A DNA stretch of 64,000 bases from the NCBI GenBank assembly GCA_002946415.1, contig NJPS01000027.1, forward strand, positions 26,641-90,640. The letters run 5' to 3'. The notes under the pieces are model-generated. The model was not told the DNA's origin. It did no database searches and worked only from the letters and a program-made list of their open reading frames with translations. Both the position numbers and the translations under genes were made by a program. The stretch is from Rutstroemia sp. NJR-2017a BVV2. Taxonomy: Eukaryota; Ascomycota; Leotiomycetes; Helotiales; Rutstroemiaceae. Below are positions 1 through 14,629 of the stretch, one piece after another; position 1 is the first letter of the stretch, and each line of letters opens with the position of its first letter.

Positions 1-181
1 AATTTATATAACTTTATTAAATTCTTCTTTTTTTAAATATATTATTTTTATTAGAAAATTCAATTAATATCTTTTTATTTATTATTAGATTTAGAATATA
101 TTTATATTTCTAATCAAAGATTAATATTTAGTATTTATAATAATTATATATCTTTTTATTTATATTAGTTATCAATCTATT
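1..181. other. AT-rich flank of the first retroelement
   Basis: AT-rich sequence left of the first LTR. I see no coding frame or recognisable repeat. It is probably more RIP-degraded transposon DNA that continues outside the window. Confidence 0.4.
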
Positions 182-522
182 TATTATAAATTATAAAATC
201 TAAAGATTTTAGATTTAGTTATATTAAATAATAATAGAATTTTAGATAGAAATAGAATTATATAGAATTATGGATATTTAATATAAATAGATTATATATA
301 ATAATATATAATTTAATATAATCTAATAGAATATAAAGATCTATATAAATAGATAGTTTCTTTAATATATAAAGTTTTATATTTAATTCAAATAATAATT
401 TATTATCTAATTATTATTATTTTAACTTTCTTATTATTTAATCTTTTATTTATAAGTTATAATATATAATATTATATCTTTATATCGATTTCTATATAAT
501 ATAAATTAAGTAAAATATAATA
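182..522 (+). repeat. 5' LTR of E1 (LTR-D family)
   Basis: It begins TATTATAAATTATAAA and ends TATAATA, which is what RIP would make from TG...CA ends. It aligns with 11,782-12,088 in direct orientation and with the two E2 LTRs in inverse orientation. It carries about 34 bp more than the 3' copy. Confidence 0.75.
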
Positions 523-3500
523 TTTTAAATATTAATATTACTTTAAATACTAAATTGAAATTATTATAATAAAATTTTAAATTAATTAGAACTAGAAAAA
601 TATAATATATATTATATTAGTAATAATAATATTAGATATATAAGATATTTTATTTTCTATAATTAATTCTATTATCTAATAGAAAATTATTTAAAATAAT
701 AATAATAATAATAAGGAAACTAGAAAGGATTATTCTAGAATTAAGATATTAGATTTATATAATAATATCCAAAATATTCATATTTATTTCTTTACCTAAG
801 TTAATATCTATTTGATTTTTAATAATTATTTATTCAAGTTCGAATTCAAAAAAGTATTCTAAATAAGAATATTTTTTAGAAAATTAATCTTTAATTAATT
901 CTTCTTATTTCTTATTAATTATATTAGAAATAAAAATATTAAAGAATAAGTTTATATTATAATGAAAGAAGAAATAAAATATATATTTTATAATATAGAT
1001 AATTTCGCTAATAAACTATTTTAAATTTTTAAAGATATTAATTAAAATTAAAATATAATTAGAAATTTATTAAATCTCAAATAAAAAGTTTTTATAATTT
1101 ATTATATTATAATATTTCAATAATATATTATATAAATTAACTGAAATAATAACTTTTTAAAAACTTAATATTATAAAAACTTTAAAGATATTATTAAAGA
1201 TAAAATAATTAGATCTAATAAATTAAAAAATTTAGAATTTATAATAGAAATAATTATTAGAATCGATAACTATATATATAAAAGAACTTTAGAATATAAA
1301 GAATATTATAAATTAAGAAAATCGAAAACTTATTCTCAATTAAAAAATAAATAACTAAAATTAATAAAATTAAATATAATCTAAATTAGAAATTATCTAT
1401 TAAAGGAAAAAATAAATATATATCTAAAAAAAGATTTATATTTCGAATATAGAAAATTAAAATATTAAACTAAATTCCATTATAAAAATTAAAAGAAAAA
1501 ATAATAAGGAAACTAAATTTAAAAATTTAAGATAATTAGATTTTTAAAAATAATTAGTTTTTTGATATTAAAATAAAAATATATTTATCTTTTATAGATA
1601 ATTCGTTATAATAATTATTATTTGATATATTGATTTAATAAAGATAAATTTAGATAATATTTATAAAGATTTAAAAATAAGAAAATTAAAAAAATTTAAA
1701 ATTCCGAAAATTCGAAATAATAATTAAAATCGATAATAAAATAGATTTAGATTTATTATTTAATTGAACTAAATAAATATAAATTCTAAGTTATAATAAA
1801 TTTAGAAGTTATAAGAAATTTTATTATATTAGAAATTATAAAAGTTACTAAATTCGAAATATAATCGAAATTATAATTATATCTATTAAATTGATAAATA
1901 GTTAACTAATTAGTAAAAATAGTTTTATTTGATAAGAAATATAAAATATAATAATATAAATTACTAATTATAAAAAATAAATATAACTTAATATTATATT
2001 ATTAGATAGATATCAGATAATTTTAAGAATATTATAGATATATAAATATAATTTTAGAATAAATTAGATTATAAAGAAAGTTATCTTAGATTAATATAAA
2101 TATAATTGATAAAATATATATAGATTTATAAAACTAATATTTTGGAATAAATTAAAGATAAATAATATCTATAAAATGAAATATTAAAATATTTAAAATC
2201 TTTTATTAAATAAAATATTAATATAATATTAGAAATATATTAAAATATTTAAAGAATAATTTGATAAAAAGATATTATCGAAATATTAGTATTGAGATTA
2301 TGAAATTTTATTAAAAAAAAAAAAGAAATTACTTTTTTATTCAATAATATTATTATTAGAAACGAAGTTAATATAACTTCAAAAATACTTTAATAAGATA
2401 TTTAGAAAAGAATTTATATAAGAATTAATATCAATAATAAGAATATTAATATTCTTTATATTTAAATTAGAAGATATAAAAGAAAACTAGTAATTAACTA
2501 TAGAAAACTTAATATAATTATAATTAAAAATTAATATCTTTTATTATTAATTAGTAAATTATAGAATTAATTAAGATAAATAAAGATATTTATAAAATTA
2601 AATTAAAAAACTAAATTTAATCTAATTTATATTAAGAAAAAATATAAATAGAAAATAATATTTTATATATAATATAGACTTTATAAATATCTAATAATAT
2701 TATTTGGATTAATAAATATATTAGTAATATATATATATTTGATTTATAAATTACTATATAAATAATTCGATATAAGTTATATTTACTATTTAGATAATAT
2801 TCTAATTTTTTCGAAGATAGAAATAAAGTATATTAAAATTATCTAGAATATATTATAAATATTAATAGATATAAATATTTTATTAAAGTTTAAAAAATAT
2901 AGTTTTTATATTATAGAATTCGAGTTTCTAGAATCTATTATTAATATTTAGAAATTTAAAATAAGTTCTAGAAAAATAGAAAATATATTTGAATAAAAAT
3001 AATTAAATAATATTAAAGAAATCTAATTTCTTTTTAAATTTACAAACTTTTATAAAAGATTTATCAAAAAATACTTTTCTATTATAATACTATTTATAAA
3101 ATTTATTAAGAAAACTAGAAATAGAAATTCTAATTTATTTAATAAAGTAAAAAATAATATAGATAAAATTTCTATAAAAATATTTATTGAGAATAATAAT
3201 ATTTAAATTATTTTTGAGATTCTGAAAAAAGTATTTTCAGAAACTCTAATATTTATTATATTCGATTCTAAAAAAGAAATTATAATTGAGATTGATATAT
3301 TAAATTATATATTCAAAGTAGTTTTTAATTTAATAAATAAAAATAGAAAATAATAATTAATAGTTTTTTATTTTAGAAAGTTATTACTAACTAAATTAAA
3401 TTATAAGATATATAATAAAGAATTATTTATAATAATTAATATCTTTAGAAAATAAAGAATCTATTTATAAAAATCAAAATTACTAATATAAATATATATA

Positions 3501-4832
3501 AATTATAAAAATATAGTTTACTTTATAATTATAAAATAACTAAATAGATAATAAATTAAATAAATAAAGACTTTAGCTTTATATAATTTCTATATTTTAT
3601 ATATTAAAAAAATAGAGAATATAAAAACTAATATATTTAATTATAAATTAGAATATCTAGAAAATAAAATATATAAATTATATATAATTTTGAAATAAGA
3701 AGATAATATTTTAGTTTTCAATAAAGTATAATTAGTAATTATAATATCGATATTTAATATTAATTTAATAGAAAAAGAAATTAAAATCTATTATAATTCG
3801 AATTTAACTATTAAATATATATTAGAAATAAGAAATAAAGAATTTATTATCGAAAATAATATTATATATTTCTAAAAAAAGATATATATCTTTATAGTAA
3901 TAATCAAGTTATTTATAAAAAAATATTATAAACTACTAATTTATAAATACTAAAGAATCGCGAAAATATATATATAAATAAAGAAAGATTATTACTTTCT
4001 AAGAATAAATTAAATAGTTAGAAAAATAATTAGAAAATATAATATTTATATAAGAAATAAATTAGTTAAATATATTCTATATAAATAATTTAAGATTTTC
4101 AATATATCTTCTTAATTATAGAAATCTATATTATAGAACTTTATAATTAAATTATCTAATTTAAAAAAACCAATTATAGAAATTAAATATAATTCAATTC
4201 TAGTAATTATAAATCAACTAACGAAATTCGAATATATATTATTTTTTAAAGAAATTTATATAATAGAAAATTTAACTTAAATATTTATATAAAATATAAT
4301 TAGTATTTATAAATTACTGATAAAGATAATATCTAATAAAAATAAATTATTTATTCTGAAATTTTGAGAAATATTAATAATATTTATAAATATTAAATGA
4401 AAAATATCAATAATATTTCATTTATAGATAGATAATTAAATTAAATAGTTAAATCAGATTATAGAAATATATTTATAATATTATATTAATTATAAATAAA
4501 ATAACTAGATAAAACTATTATTATTTATCTAGTTTATTTATAATATATCGAAATAGAGAACTATAATAATAATATTAATTTATATAAACTTCGGATTCTA
4601 TTTCAAATTTTATAATATATTATTATCTTAATATATTAATTCTAATATTATAATTAGAAATATCGAAGAAATAAAGAAACTTTAAGAATAATTATTATTA
4701 GATATCAAGTTTTTTATTATTAGATTAATAGAATATTATAATAAAAGATATAATATAGAATTTATATTTAAAAAAAGAAATATAGTTTATTTCTTATAAT
4801 AAAATATCGATATTAAATAATTATCTAATAAA

Positions 4833-5084
4833 TTGGATTATAAGAAATTTGAATTATTTAAGATTAATAAGAAAATTAGATTAATCAATTATAAATTAAA
4901 ATTACAAAATATAATAAAAATATATTTAATATTCTATATCTTCTTATTTAAACTAATACTAAATAAAATATTAAATATTCTATATATCGAAATAAAATTT
5001 CTAAAACCGAATATCGAATATAAAATCGAGATAATATTAAATTATAAATATATCAAAAATAAAATCCATTATTTAATCAAATAG
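4833..5084 (+). pseudogene. Integrase C-terminal tail and chromodomain of E1
   Basis: This is the longest surviving open stretch of E1's pol. It opens with LDYKKFELFKI, the conserved start of the chromovirus integrase C-terminus. It then has a decayed version of the usual HPVFHVSLLEP segment, and ends YKIEIILNYKYIKNKIHYLIK, which matches the chromodomain pattern (E-x-E-x-I-L-x-x-K...YLVKW). The family uses this domain to steer integration toward heterochromatin. The frame opens at a TTG codon inside pol, so it is a fragment and not an independent gene. Confidence 0.75.
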
Positions 5085-5328
5085 AAAAATTATCTATATT
5101 TGGAAAATATTTAGAAATCTAAAATAAATTTAAATTATTTAAAGAAATTTATAAAGTTCTATTACTTATATCTAAAATAATCTAATTTAAAAATAAAAGA
5201 ATTATATTAAAGAAATTCTTAAAAAAAGAAATAAAAGAAGTTATTATAATTTTAAATTAATATTATTCTTTCTACTTTTTCTATTTCTTTTCTCAATATT
5301 CTATTTTTAATCTTTTATTCTCTTTTAA

Positions 5329-5676
5329 TATTATATTATTGATTTTCTAATTATATAGAAATAGTTAGAGAACTAGATAGATTTAGAATTAAAATAATTA
5401 AATAAATAATTATATAATAATAAAGTAATATCGATTAATAACTAAATAATAATCTCAATTATTATTTAAATTAAATATAAAGTTTTATATTTTAAGAAAA
5501 TATTATTTATTTATATAGATTTTTGTTTCTTTAAATAGTATTAGATAATATATTATTATATATTATCTATTAATATTAGATAATATATTATTCGATATTA
5601 TTTAATTTCTATTTAAGATTCTATTATTATCTAATATAATTAAATCTAAAATCTTTAAACTTTATAATTTATAATA
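5329..5676 (-). repeat. 3' LTR of E2 (LTR-D)
   Basis: This LTR is 348 bp, directly repeated at 10,917-11,264, with differences that look like transitions. It begins TATTATATTATTGATTTTC on the + strand and ends TTTATAATA. Confidence 0.85.
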
Positions 5677-8600
5677 TTATTTCTTTTCTAGATAAATATT
5701 ATTTTCGATTATATATAAATAATGATTAGCTTTACTAGATTTTAAATATTTTTATCTATTAGATTCTTTTCTTAATATAATAATTTATAATTCAAAAAGA
5801 TATTCAAAGTAAATTTTTCTAAGAAATAAAATTGAAAGAAATAATATTAAAATAACTTTTTATATCTATTATAAGAAAATAAAATTTTACTATATAATAT
5901 TATCTTTAGTTAATAATAACTTGATTTCTAAATACTATATTGAATATATTCGATAAAGTTGTTTTTCTTATAATTTTATAAAAAGGAATCAGATATTCTC
6001 TATTTCTAACTAATCTTCTTTAAATTATTAATTAGCAAAATTAAATAAAAAAGAAGAAAGAATTATAATTATTTTTTAAGAAGTTATAACGAAAATATTT
6101 TATTTACAAAAAGAAAAAACTTTCTTTAAAATATATAAATAGAAAATAATAAAAACTAAATTAGATTTTTTAGATAAATTAGATATTATTGAAGAAAAAG
6201 AGAAATTAAAAAAGAAATATCTAAAATAAAAAAGATAAAAAAGAGAATAATAAATTAAAACTAAAATTAGTAAATCTAATTTTATTATAATTAGTTTCGA
6301 GATTTTTTTATCTTTAGATATAATTAATTTCTCTAGATTATCTTCTTTAAATATATTCTAAGAAAATCCAAATATTAATAATAAAATATTTTAAATAACT
6401 TTAGATAATTCAAATTTATTTTAATTTTCTATATATTCTCTAAATATAGATATCTTTTTTATTTAATTAAATAATAAATCTTATTTCTAATATATTTATA
6501 ATCTAATATTTTTTCAATTTTATATTTAGTATTTAGTTCTAGAAATTTTATTTCGATATATAAAATATTTAATATTTTATTTAGTATTAATTTAAATAAG
6601 GATATATAGAAAATTAAATATATTTTTATTATATTTAGTAATTTAAATTTGTAATTAACTATTCTAATTTTTTTATTAATTTTGAATAATTTAAGTTTCT
6701 TATAATCTAATTTATTATTTAATTTTTTTATATTAATAGTTTATTATAAGAGATAAATCTTATCTTTTTCTTTAAATATTAGTTCTATATTATATTTCTG
6801 ATTATAATAATAAACTAATTTTATTATAATAAACTTGATATCTAGAGATAGTTATTTCTATAATTCTTATAATTTATTAATATCTTTAATTACTTTATCT
6901 AAATTTATAATCTATAATAGTAATAAATTTAATATTTATAAATAAAATTTAAAGTTAATATATATTAATATTATAATTATTATTTCAGATTCCACTATAT
7001 TATATATAAATTATATAAATAGTAATAATTCTATTTAGTTATCTTATTAATAATTAATATAATATTATAAATAAATCTCTATTATCTAGTTTAGATATTC
7101 TATTTATCTATTTATTTATAAATAAAAAGCTATTAATAGTTTTCTCTTGATATTTATAAATATAGTTAATATTTTCTAGAATTTAGATATAAATAATTTA
7201 TCTTAATCCAATATTGTTTTTATTAGTATTTTATAAATACTAATTATTTGTTTTATAAAGATCTAAATTAAATATTTTATTATATAAGATTCTTTAAATA
7301 GTATTATATAATTGAACTTTATTAATCTATTAATTATAATTAATATTGAATTATATTTAATTTCTATTATCAGTTCTTTCGAGAATAATAATTTAATTAT
7401 AAAGTTTTATAAAATAGATTATTATAATTAAGATAATATCTTGAAGATCTTAAACTAACTATATAGAATATAATAAAATACTTTATTCTATATATAAATA
7501 TTATATTTTCTAATTACTTTTTCAACTATTAATCTTATTTTAGAAAAGTAATAATCTTTTCTAATTTATATAAATATCTTTAGAATTCCTTGATATTTAT
7601 AAACTAGTTATTTATAATATTTATATATAAATAGTTTTATTATTTTTATTAATATATATAACTTTCTATAGAAATATATTAAATTACTTTTAATTTTAAA
7701 CTTATTCTTTTTAGATTCTAATATTTATTTTATTATAAAATTGATTTTATAATAAATTTTTATTCTTTTCTATATTATAGTATTATTCGGTATTAATATA
7801 GTTATTAATTATACTTTATTGAAAACTAATATATTATCTTTTTTCTAAAAATAGTATATAATTTATATATTTTATTTTTCTTATATTTTAGCTTTTTACT
7901 AAGAATATCTATCTTTATATTCTTTATTTCTTTAATATATAAAATATAGAAGTTATATAAGATTAATAATTTTATCTATCTAATTTATTATTTATTTAAC
8001 TATTTCGTAGTTATAAAATAAATCAAATTTTTATAATCTATATATATTTATATTAGATATTTCGATTTTTCTAAATAGATTTTTTATTTTCTGAAAATAT
8101 CAATTATTATAAATAACTCTTTATTATAAATTTCGTAATTTAGTTTTATTAGTAATAGTTTTTTTAAATAAAAAACTACTAATTATTATTTTCTATCTTT
8201 ATTTATTTAACTAAGAATTACTTCGAATATAAAATCTAATATATTAATTTCAATTATAATCTTCTTTTCTAAATTGAATATAATAAGAATTAGTATTTTT
8301 GAAAAAGTTTTTTTTAGAATTTCGAAGATAATTTATATTTTATTATTTTATATAAATATCTAATTTTTCCTAGTTAATTTTATAAATAATATAGTTATAG
8401 AAAAGTATTTTTTAATAAATCTTCTATAAAAGTTTATAAATTTCAAAACAAATTGAATTTCTTTAATATTTTTTAGTTATTACTATTTAAATATATTATT
8501 TATTTTTGTAAAATTTATCTTAAGTTCTTTAATATAAATAATATATTTTAAGAATTCTATTTTAATAATATAAAATCTATATTTCTTAAATTTAAATAAG

Positions 8601-10916
8601 ATATCTATATCTATTAAAATCTATAATATATTTTGAATAATTTTAATATATTTTATTTCTATTTCTAAGAAAATTAAAATATTATCTAGTTAATAGATAT
8701 AATATATATCGAGTTATTTATATAGTAAATTATAAACTAAATATATATATATATAGCTAATATATTAATTAGTTTAAATAATATAATAAGATATTCGAAA
8801 TATCCAAATTAAATATAAAAAATAGTTTTCTATTTATATTTTTCTTTAATCTTAATCAAGGTGAATTCTAATTTCTAATCTAATTTTATAAAAATCTTAG
8901 TTTATTCTAATCGATTTTATAATTTAATTATTAATAATAAAGAATATCGATTTTTAATTATAATTATATTAAGCTTTTTATAATTTATTACTAATCTTTC
9001 TTTTATATTCTTTGATTCAGATATAAAAAATATTAGTATATTAGTTAGTAATAATAATTTCTATATAAATCTTTTAGTTAATATTTTATCAATATATTCT
9101 CTAAGTTTCTTTAGCTTTGTTTTTGGAAATAATATTAATAAATAAAAAAGTAATTCTTTTCTTTCTTCTAATTTGATTTTATAATCTTAAAGTTTATATT
9201 TTGATAGTATTTTCTTTATGAAATATTTTTTAAATATTTTAATATATTTCTTATATTATATTAATATTATTATTAATAAAGAATTTTAAATATTTTTAAT
9301 ATCCTATCTTTCAAATACTATTATCTTTAGTTTTCTTTAGAATATTAACTTTATAGATTTTTATATATCTTATTAACTATAATTATAATAATCTAAATAA
9401 ATTCTCTTTATAATCTAATTTATTTTTAAGTTATATTAATATATTTATAATATATCTAAGATTATTTAATATTTATCTAATAATATAATATCAAGTTATA
9501 TTTATTTTTTATAATTAATAATTTATATTATTATATTCTATAATTTCTATCGAATTATTCTATCTTTATTAACTAATTAACTATCTATTAGTTATAATAA
9601 ATATAATTAAGTTTTCAACTAAATCTTGAAATTTATAATTTTTATAATTTTTAATATTATAAAATTCTTTATAATTTCTAACTTAATTATAATTCAGAGT
9701 TTATATTTATTTAATTTAATTAGATAGAAAACCTAAATCTATTTTATAATTAATTTTAATTATTATTTCGAGTTTTCAGAATTTTAAACTTTTCTAATTT
9801 CTTTATTTTTAAATCTTCGAGAATATTATCTTAATTTATCTTTATTAAATTGATAAACTAAATAATAGTTATTATAATATACTATCTATAAAAAACAAAT
9901 ATATTTTTATTCTAATATTAATTTAAATTCTAAATATTCTATTTCTAATTCGGGTTTTAATTAAGAAAATTATATTATCTTGAATTATTAAATTCGGTTT
10001 TTTTATTATTTTCTTCTTTAATTCTTTCGATATATATTAACTTAGTATCCTGGTTTTCTATATTCGAAATAAAGATTTTCTTTTTGATATTTCTTTATTT
10101 CTTCTTTAGATAATTTTTTATTCTTTTAGATTATATCTAATTTTATTAATTTTAGTTAATAGTTCTTTTTCTAGAATTTTTGATTCTTTATATAATTATA
10201 TTATTCTTTTTGTTTAAGAAATTATTTATATAAATAATTATCGATTTTGATTACTATAGTTATTAATTCTCTAAAATCTTCTAGATTATTAAACTAAAAT
10301 AATTTATTTTTTATATTATCTTTTAAATTTTAATAATATTATATTTGAAATACTTTATTATTCTATCTTATTTTCATTTTATATTATTAGAACTAGATAA
10401 TATAGTTAACTATTAAACTTATTTATTATAGATTTTATAATATTTATTTTGTATTTCTCTTTAAATCAATATCTCTAAATACTATTATAATATTTTTTTT
10501 GAAATCTTTAAAAAATCTAAAAATTTCTTTAATTTCTTTCTTTATAATAATAGAAATATTTCTATTTATAATTTTATTAACTAAAAAGTTTTCAAGAAAT
10601 AATTGGATTTAGTTAAAAACTAATTTTCTAAAAAATAAAATAATCTATAATATCTTATTTATATTTATAACGAATTTCGCTAAGTTAAATCTAATATAAA
10701 ACTCGATTTATATAATAAAAGTTTTGAAGTTAGATTATTTTTCTATAAATATATCAAGTAAGTTAATTTTAATTTAAATAAATTAAATTATTATAATAAA
10801 TAATATTATAGTAGTTAGAATAATTATTTATTATCTTCTAATTTATAATACTAAGATATTATCTATTTTAAATATAATTTGTAATTCGGTATTTAAAGTA
10901 ATTTAGATATTTAAAA

Positions 10917-11264
10917 TATTATATTATTGATTTTCTAATTATATAAAAGTAATTAGAAAACTAGATAGATTTAGAATTGAAATAGTTAAATCAAGAATTA
11001 TATAATAATAAAATAATATTAATTAGTAACTAAATAATAATTGAAATTATTATTTGAATTAAATATAAAATTCTATATATTAAGAAAATACTATCTATAT
11101 ATATAAATTTTCATTTTTCTAGATAATATTAGATAATATACTATTATATATTATCTACTAATATTGGATAATATATTATTTAATATTATTCAATTTTTAT
11201 CTAAGATTCTATTATTATTTAATATAATTGAATCTAAAATCTTTAGATCTTATAATTTATAATA
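10917..11264 (-). repeat. 5' LTR of E2 (LTR-D)
   Basis: Direct repeat of 5,329-5,676, same length, same ends. TTCAA follows it immediately, matching TTTAA before the other LTR. Confidence 0.85.
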
Positions 11265-11781
11265 TTCAAAATATCTAGTTTATTTAGAGAATTTAGATTA
11301 GTTTTAATTATTTTTTATTTATATATTTTAAGAAAAATCTTTTCTTTTTGCAAATAAAATATTTTCGCTATAATCTTCTATAAAATAGTTATTATTTTTT
11401 CTTTCTTTTTATTTAACTTTACTAATTAATAATCTAAAGAAGATTAATTAGATTTAGAAAATATCTAGTTTCTTTTTATATAATTATAAGAAGAATATCT
11501 CTAACAAATATATTTAGAATAATATTTAGCAATATTTTTATTATTAACTAAAAATATTATAATATAATAATATTTTACTTTTTTATAATAAATATATAAA
11601 ACTATTTCGATATTATTTCTTTTAATTTTATTTTCTAGAATAATTTATTTAGAATATCTTTTGAAATTATAAATTATTATATTGAAAAATAGAAAATAGA
11701 ATTAGTAAAGCTAATAATCTTTAATAGATCTAATTACTATTTATATATATTTAGAATAATATTTATCTAGAAGAAAAATAA

Positions 11782-12088
11782 TATTATAAATTATAAAATT
11801 TAAGAATTTTAGATTTAATTATATTAGATAATAATAGAACTTTAAATAAGAATAAGATTATATAGAATTATATATAATTTAATATAATTTAATAGAATAT
11901 AAAGATTTATATAAATAAATATTTTCTTTAATATATAGAACTTTATATTTAATTTAAATAATAATTTATTATCTAATTATTATTATTTCAATTTTCTTAT
12001 TATTTAATCTTTTATTTATAAATTACAATATATAATATTATATCTTTATATCAATTTCTATATAATATAAACTAAATAAAATATAATA
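11782..12088 (+). repeat. 3' LTR of E1 (LTR-D)
   Basis: Preceded by a purine-rich tract at about 11,770-11,780 and aligned with 182-522. It separates the end of E1 from unclassified AT-rich DNA. Confidence 0.75.
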
Positions 12089-12440
12089 TATATTCTTCTA
12101 TATTATAATACCAAATAAATAAGAAAATAATAATAAAGAGAAATAACTATTATTAAACTATTAAATAATCTAAAATAAATATAATAGATAACCAAATAAC
12201 TAATTCAGAATAAATCATTCAAATATTTTAGATTTACTAACTAATTATAATATAAATAATAAAATTAAAGAATAACTAAATAGTATAATTATAAAGAATG
12301 AAAATAAAGTAAATATATAAAAATAGAAAATATAAAATAATATAATTAGTAATTTTGTTTAGAAAGATTTTATTAATATAATTAATTAGATTAAGTTTCT
12401 TTATAATTAGTATTATATATATTAACTAGTAGATAAGAAA

Positions 12441-12480
<40 letters not shown>

Positions 12481-12840
12481 ATATATAACTTTCTATTATT
12501 CGATTTTTATTTATTATTTTATTTATTTTGACTAAGTTATTAGATTTATATAGAAATTTATTAATTATTATTTCTATTGAAGTATTAGAAATATTATAAA
12601 TAATATAAGATTTCTATATATATATTGGATTTCTACTAATATCTTCTAGAAACTATTTTAACTATTATATATAACTAAATAATAAAATATAATTTTTAAA
12701 TAAAAGTTTTTTATAAATCCTATATTAACAACAAGATCTAGTTTATTATCCAAAATATAATATTAAATTAGTTAACAAATATTAGATTTCTTTATATCTT
12801 TATATATATAAATCTTATATATAATCTATATATTTTGATC
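12089..12840. other. AT-rich DNA without recognisable gene
   Basis: Nothing coding is recognisable. It includes a short (AAAT)n microsatellite at 12,438-12,479, which could be the tail of a RIP-erased LINE, but no LINE protein is visible upstream. Confidence 0.4.
12438..12479. repeat. (AAAT)n microsatellite
   Basis: About ten uninterrupted tetranucleotide copies, read directly from the sequence. Confidence 0.9.
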
Positions 12841-13720
12841 GATATACTAAAAGAGATTTTGAAAATTCTTTTTTTGGATTTAGAGATACTAGAACTTATA
12901 TAAGAATATAAAGAATATAAAAACTAATATAGATTTTATTATTAAGTTCTATTTATTATTTATAAAGAATATAAATAATTTCGATAATAAATTAATTTAT
13001 TATAGAAATAATATAATCAAGTTATTAAAATCGAGTTTCGATAAAATTATTTCGATTATATCTATAATAAAGAATTAGAAAAGTAATTTAAAAAGATCTC
13101 TATAAATAAATATATTGAATTTATTATCTATTACTAATTTCCAAAATAAACTTGACTTTAAAAGATATTTTGTAATCTCTTAAGAAATCTAAATCTAAAT
13201 AATATTATTAGTTATCGAATTTATATTATTAACTTAATAATTATATTTTCTTATAAATAAAAATAAGAAATTCTATATAATAACTATTTAAATCGAATAT
13301 CTTCAAAATCTCTTAAAGATTAATCTTTATATAAAGATTCTTTTCTCTTTATTGATAAAAAAATCTAATATATTATTTATATCGAAGATAATCAAAGTAT
13401 ATATAAATATCGGATATAGATTTATACTACTTTATATAAAATAATGAACTATATAAATAACTATTTAAAAGAGATTCCGAAATCCCAAAAAATATCTTAT
13501 ATTTATTCTATTTACCAATCTAAAGAATTTGTTCTTCAATATTTATAGTATTTTAAGAATTATATATAAACTATATATAGAATTAGCCTTCGACTATAAT
13601 GATCGATATTATTTTGCTTATTATCCTCCTCTATCTTACTATAATATAATGAATTATCCTAGTAATACTAATAGCCTCAAATCCTTCTACTATAATATAG
13701 GTGGTAGTTGAAATAAATAG
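12840..13720 (+). pseudogene. RIP-eroded coding relic, unidentified
   Basis: The + strand has stretches that read as protein if TAA/TAG codons are taken as RIP-converted CAA/CAG. Examples are a charged segment around 12,880-13,140 (LDLEILELI, NKELEK, INKYIEFIIYY) and a frame at about 13,425-13,590 (NNYLKEIPKSQKISYIYS, SKEFVLQYL). A last open piece at 13,529-13,711 ends at the composition boundary. The charged, Q-rich helical style recalls large fungal DUF3435-type proteins, but no diagnostic motif is present and I do not assign a family. It sits between the retroelement block and the gene island. Confidence 0.25.
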
Positions 13721-13899
13721 AGTTTCCCAGGGGCTTATTGAGATATCGTCTCGGTTTTCCATTGTGGTCTTGCATTTCCGACGAGATATGAAATTTGAAA
13801 CACTATAGCAAAGCCTCCTGCGTCGACGGTAGTCTGGAATCCAGTCGGGCGTACCCAAAAACTAGTCTCCGAGGAAGATCAGGAAGTAGTAGGACTCAC

Positions 13900-14629
13900 T
13901 TGATAGGCCTAGGGGTCGGTGCAGGTAGTGCCACGATATCTTCCTTTAGGCAGAAAAGAAAGAGAGAGAAAAGACTTGATAGGGAGGGCAGACTGAAGAA
14001 ATCCCAATCCGGCAGTAGTTGCCTGCTTACACCACAGCTTGAAGAAATAGCAGAATGCTTTGCTCATCCAAATGCGAACAGAGAAAATTGGCTTGAGAGA
14101 TCACCTATGGAGGAGGAAGATTCCGGAGTTCGATAACCCGGGATACGAGTACGGCGAAGGACGAAAAACCGTGAGTTACGTTCTACTCAGATGCCGAAAT
14201 TATTGGGACTTACGATAGAGGGAGTTTGGTATCCAAGGACGGATAGACTTGAGGGCAATCTTAAACAAGTCAAAATCAGCTACAAATACTATACGATTGG
14301 GCAGTTCAGGAGATGTGATATAGTACAGGGAGACGAAATGGAATACTGTGGGAAGACTGAAGGTGCGAGGATACTAGCTGGCTAGTACTAGCGGCAGCCA
14401 AGGAGCCGGATTTCATTCCAGAAGATCGAACAAAGCACTCCTTTTTCATATCTAAGTACATAGCTGTAGATAGGAGCCAGACTGTCTAGTAGAGGAGGTT
14501 GCTGGTCGCCGCAAGGCGATGAAGTGAAGTACAAGTGTTAATTACAGTAAGGCGCATTTCGGTAACTGCACCGAAGCTAGACTATTCCGGCATAGCAGCC
14601 CTTCGGACTGCTGGATCCGTGTATGATAT

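Larger units (their letters stand above)
5329..11264 (-). mobile_element. E2: nested Ty3/gypsy element of the same family, minus strand
   Basis: A complete 5,936-bp element inserted in E1's 3' untranslated region in the opposite orientation. LTRs of equal length (348 bp) lie at 5,329-5,676 and 10,917-11,264. The flanking 5-mers are TTTAA and TTCAA, a target-site duplication differing by one C-to-T change. Read on the minus strand, the internal region is the same chromovirus as E1: the RNase H segment (about 7,980-8,060) and RT box LDN (about 8,680-8,694) are recognisable among dense stops. No open frame survives. Confidence 0.85.
182..12088 (+). mobile_element. E1: Ty3/gypsy chromodomain LTR element, RIP-destroyed, interrupted by E2
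   Basis: A + strand chromovirus-type retroelement. LTRs lie at 182-522 and 11,782-12,088. Between them, gag/pol (about 523-5,090) and 3' untranslated DNA (5,090-5,328 and 11,265-11,781) are split by E2. The pol frame is full of stops but still shows, in order, the RT core (about 2,400-2,950, with the catalytic box as YLDN near 2,784), RNase H (about 3,200-3,600), integrase (about 3,900-4,800, with an INRLTKF-like stretch) and a chromodomain tail (4,833-5,084). The stretch after E2 aligns with the reverse complement of E2's own 3' region (5,690-6,300), which shows both that the split is real and that the two elements are one family. A purine tract (AGAAGAAAAA) precedes the 3' LTR. No convincing target-site duplication is visible at the outer ends. 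Confidence 0.85.

Noticed and set aside
5690..10916. Independent gene on the + strand in E2
   Set aside because: No open frame; the recognisable retroelement domains are on the minus strand.
13631..14136. Open frames of 60-113 codons around 13,631-14,136
   Set aside because: They overlap the composition boundary and the LINE, whose real coding frame is different.
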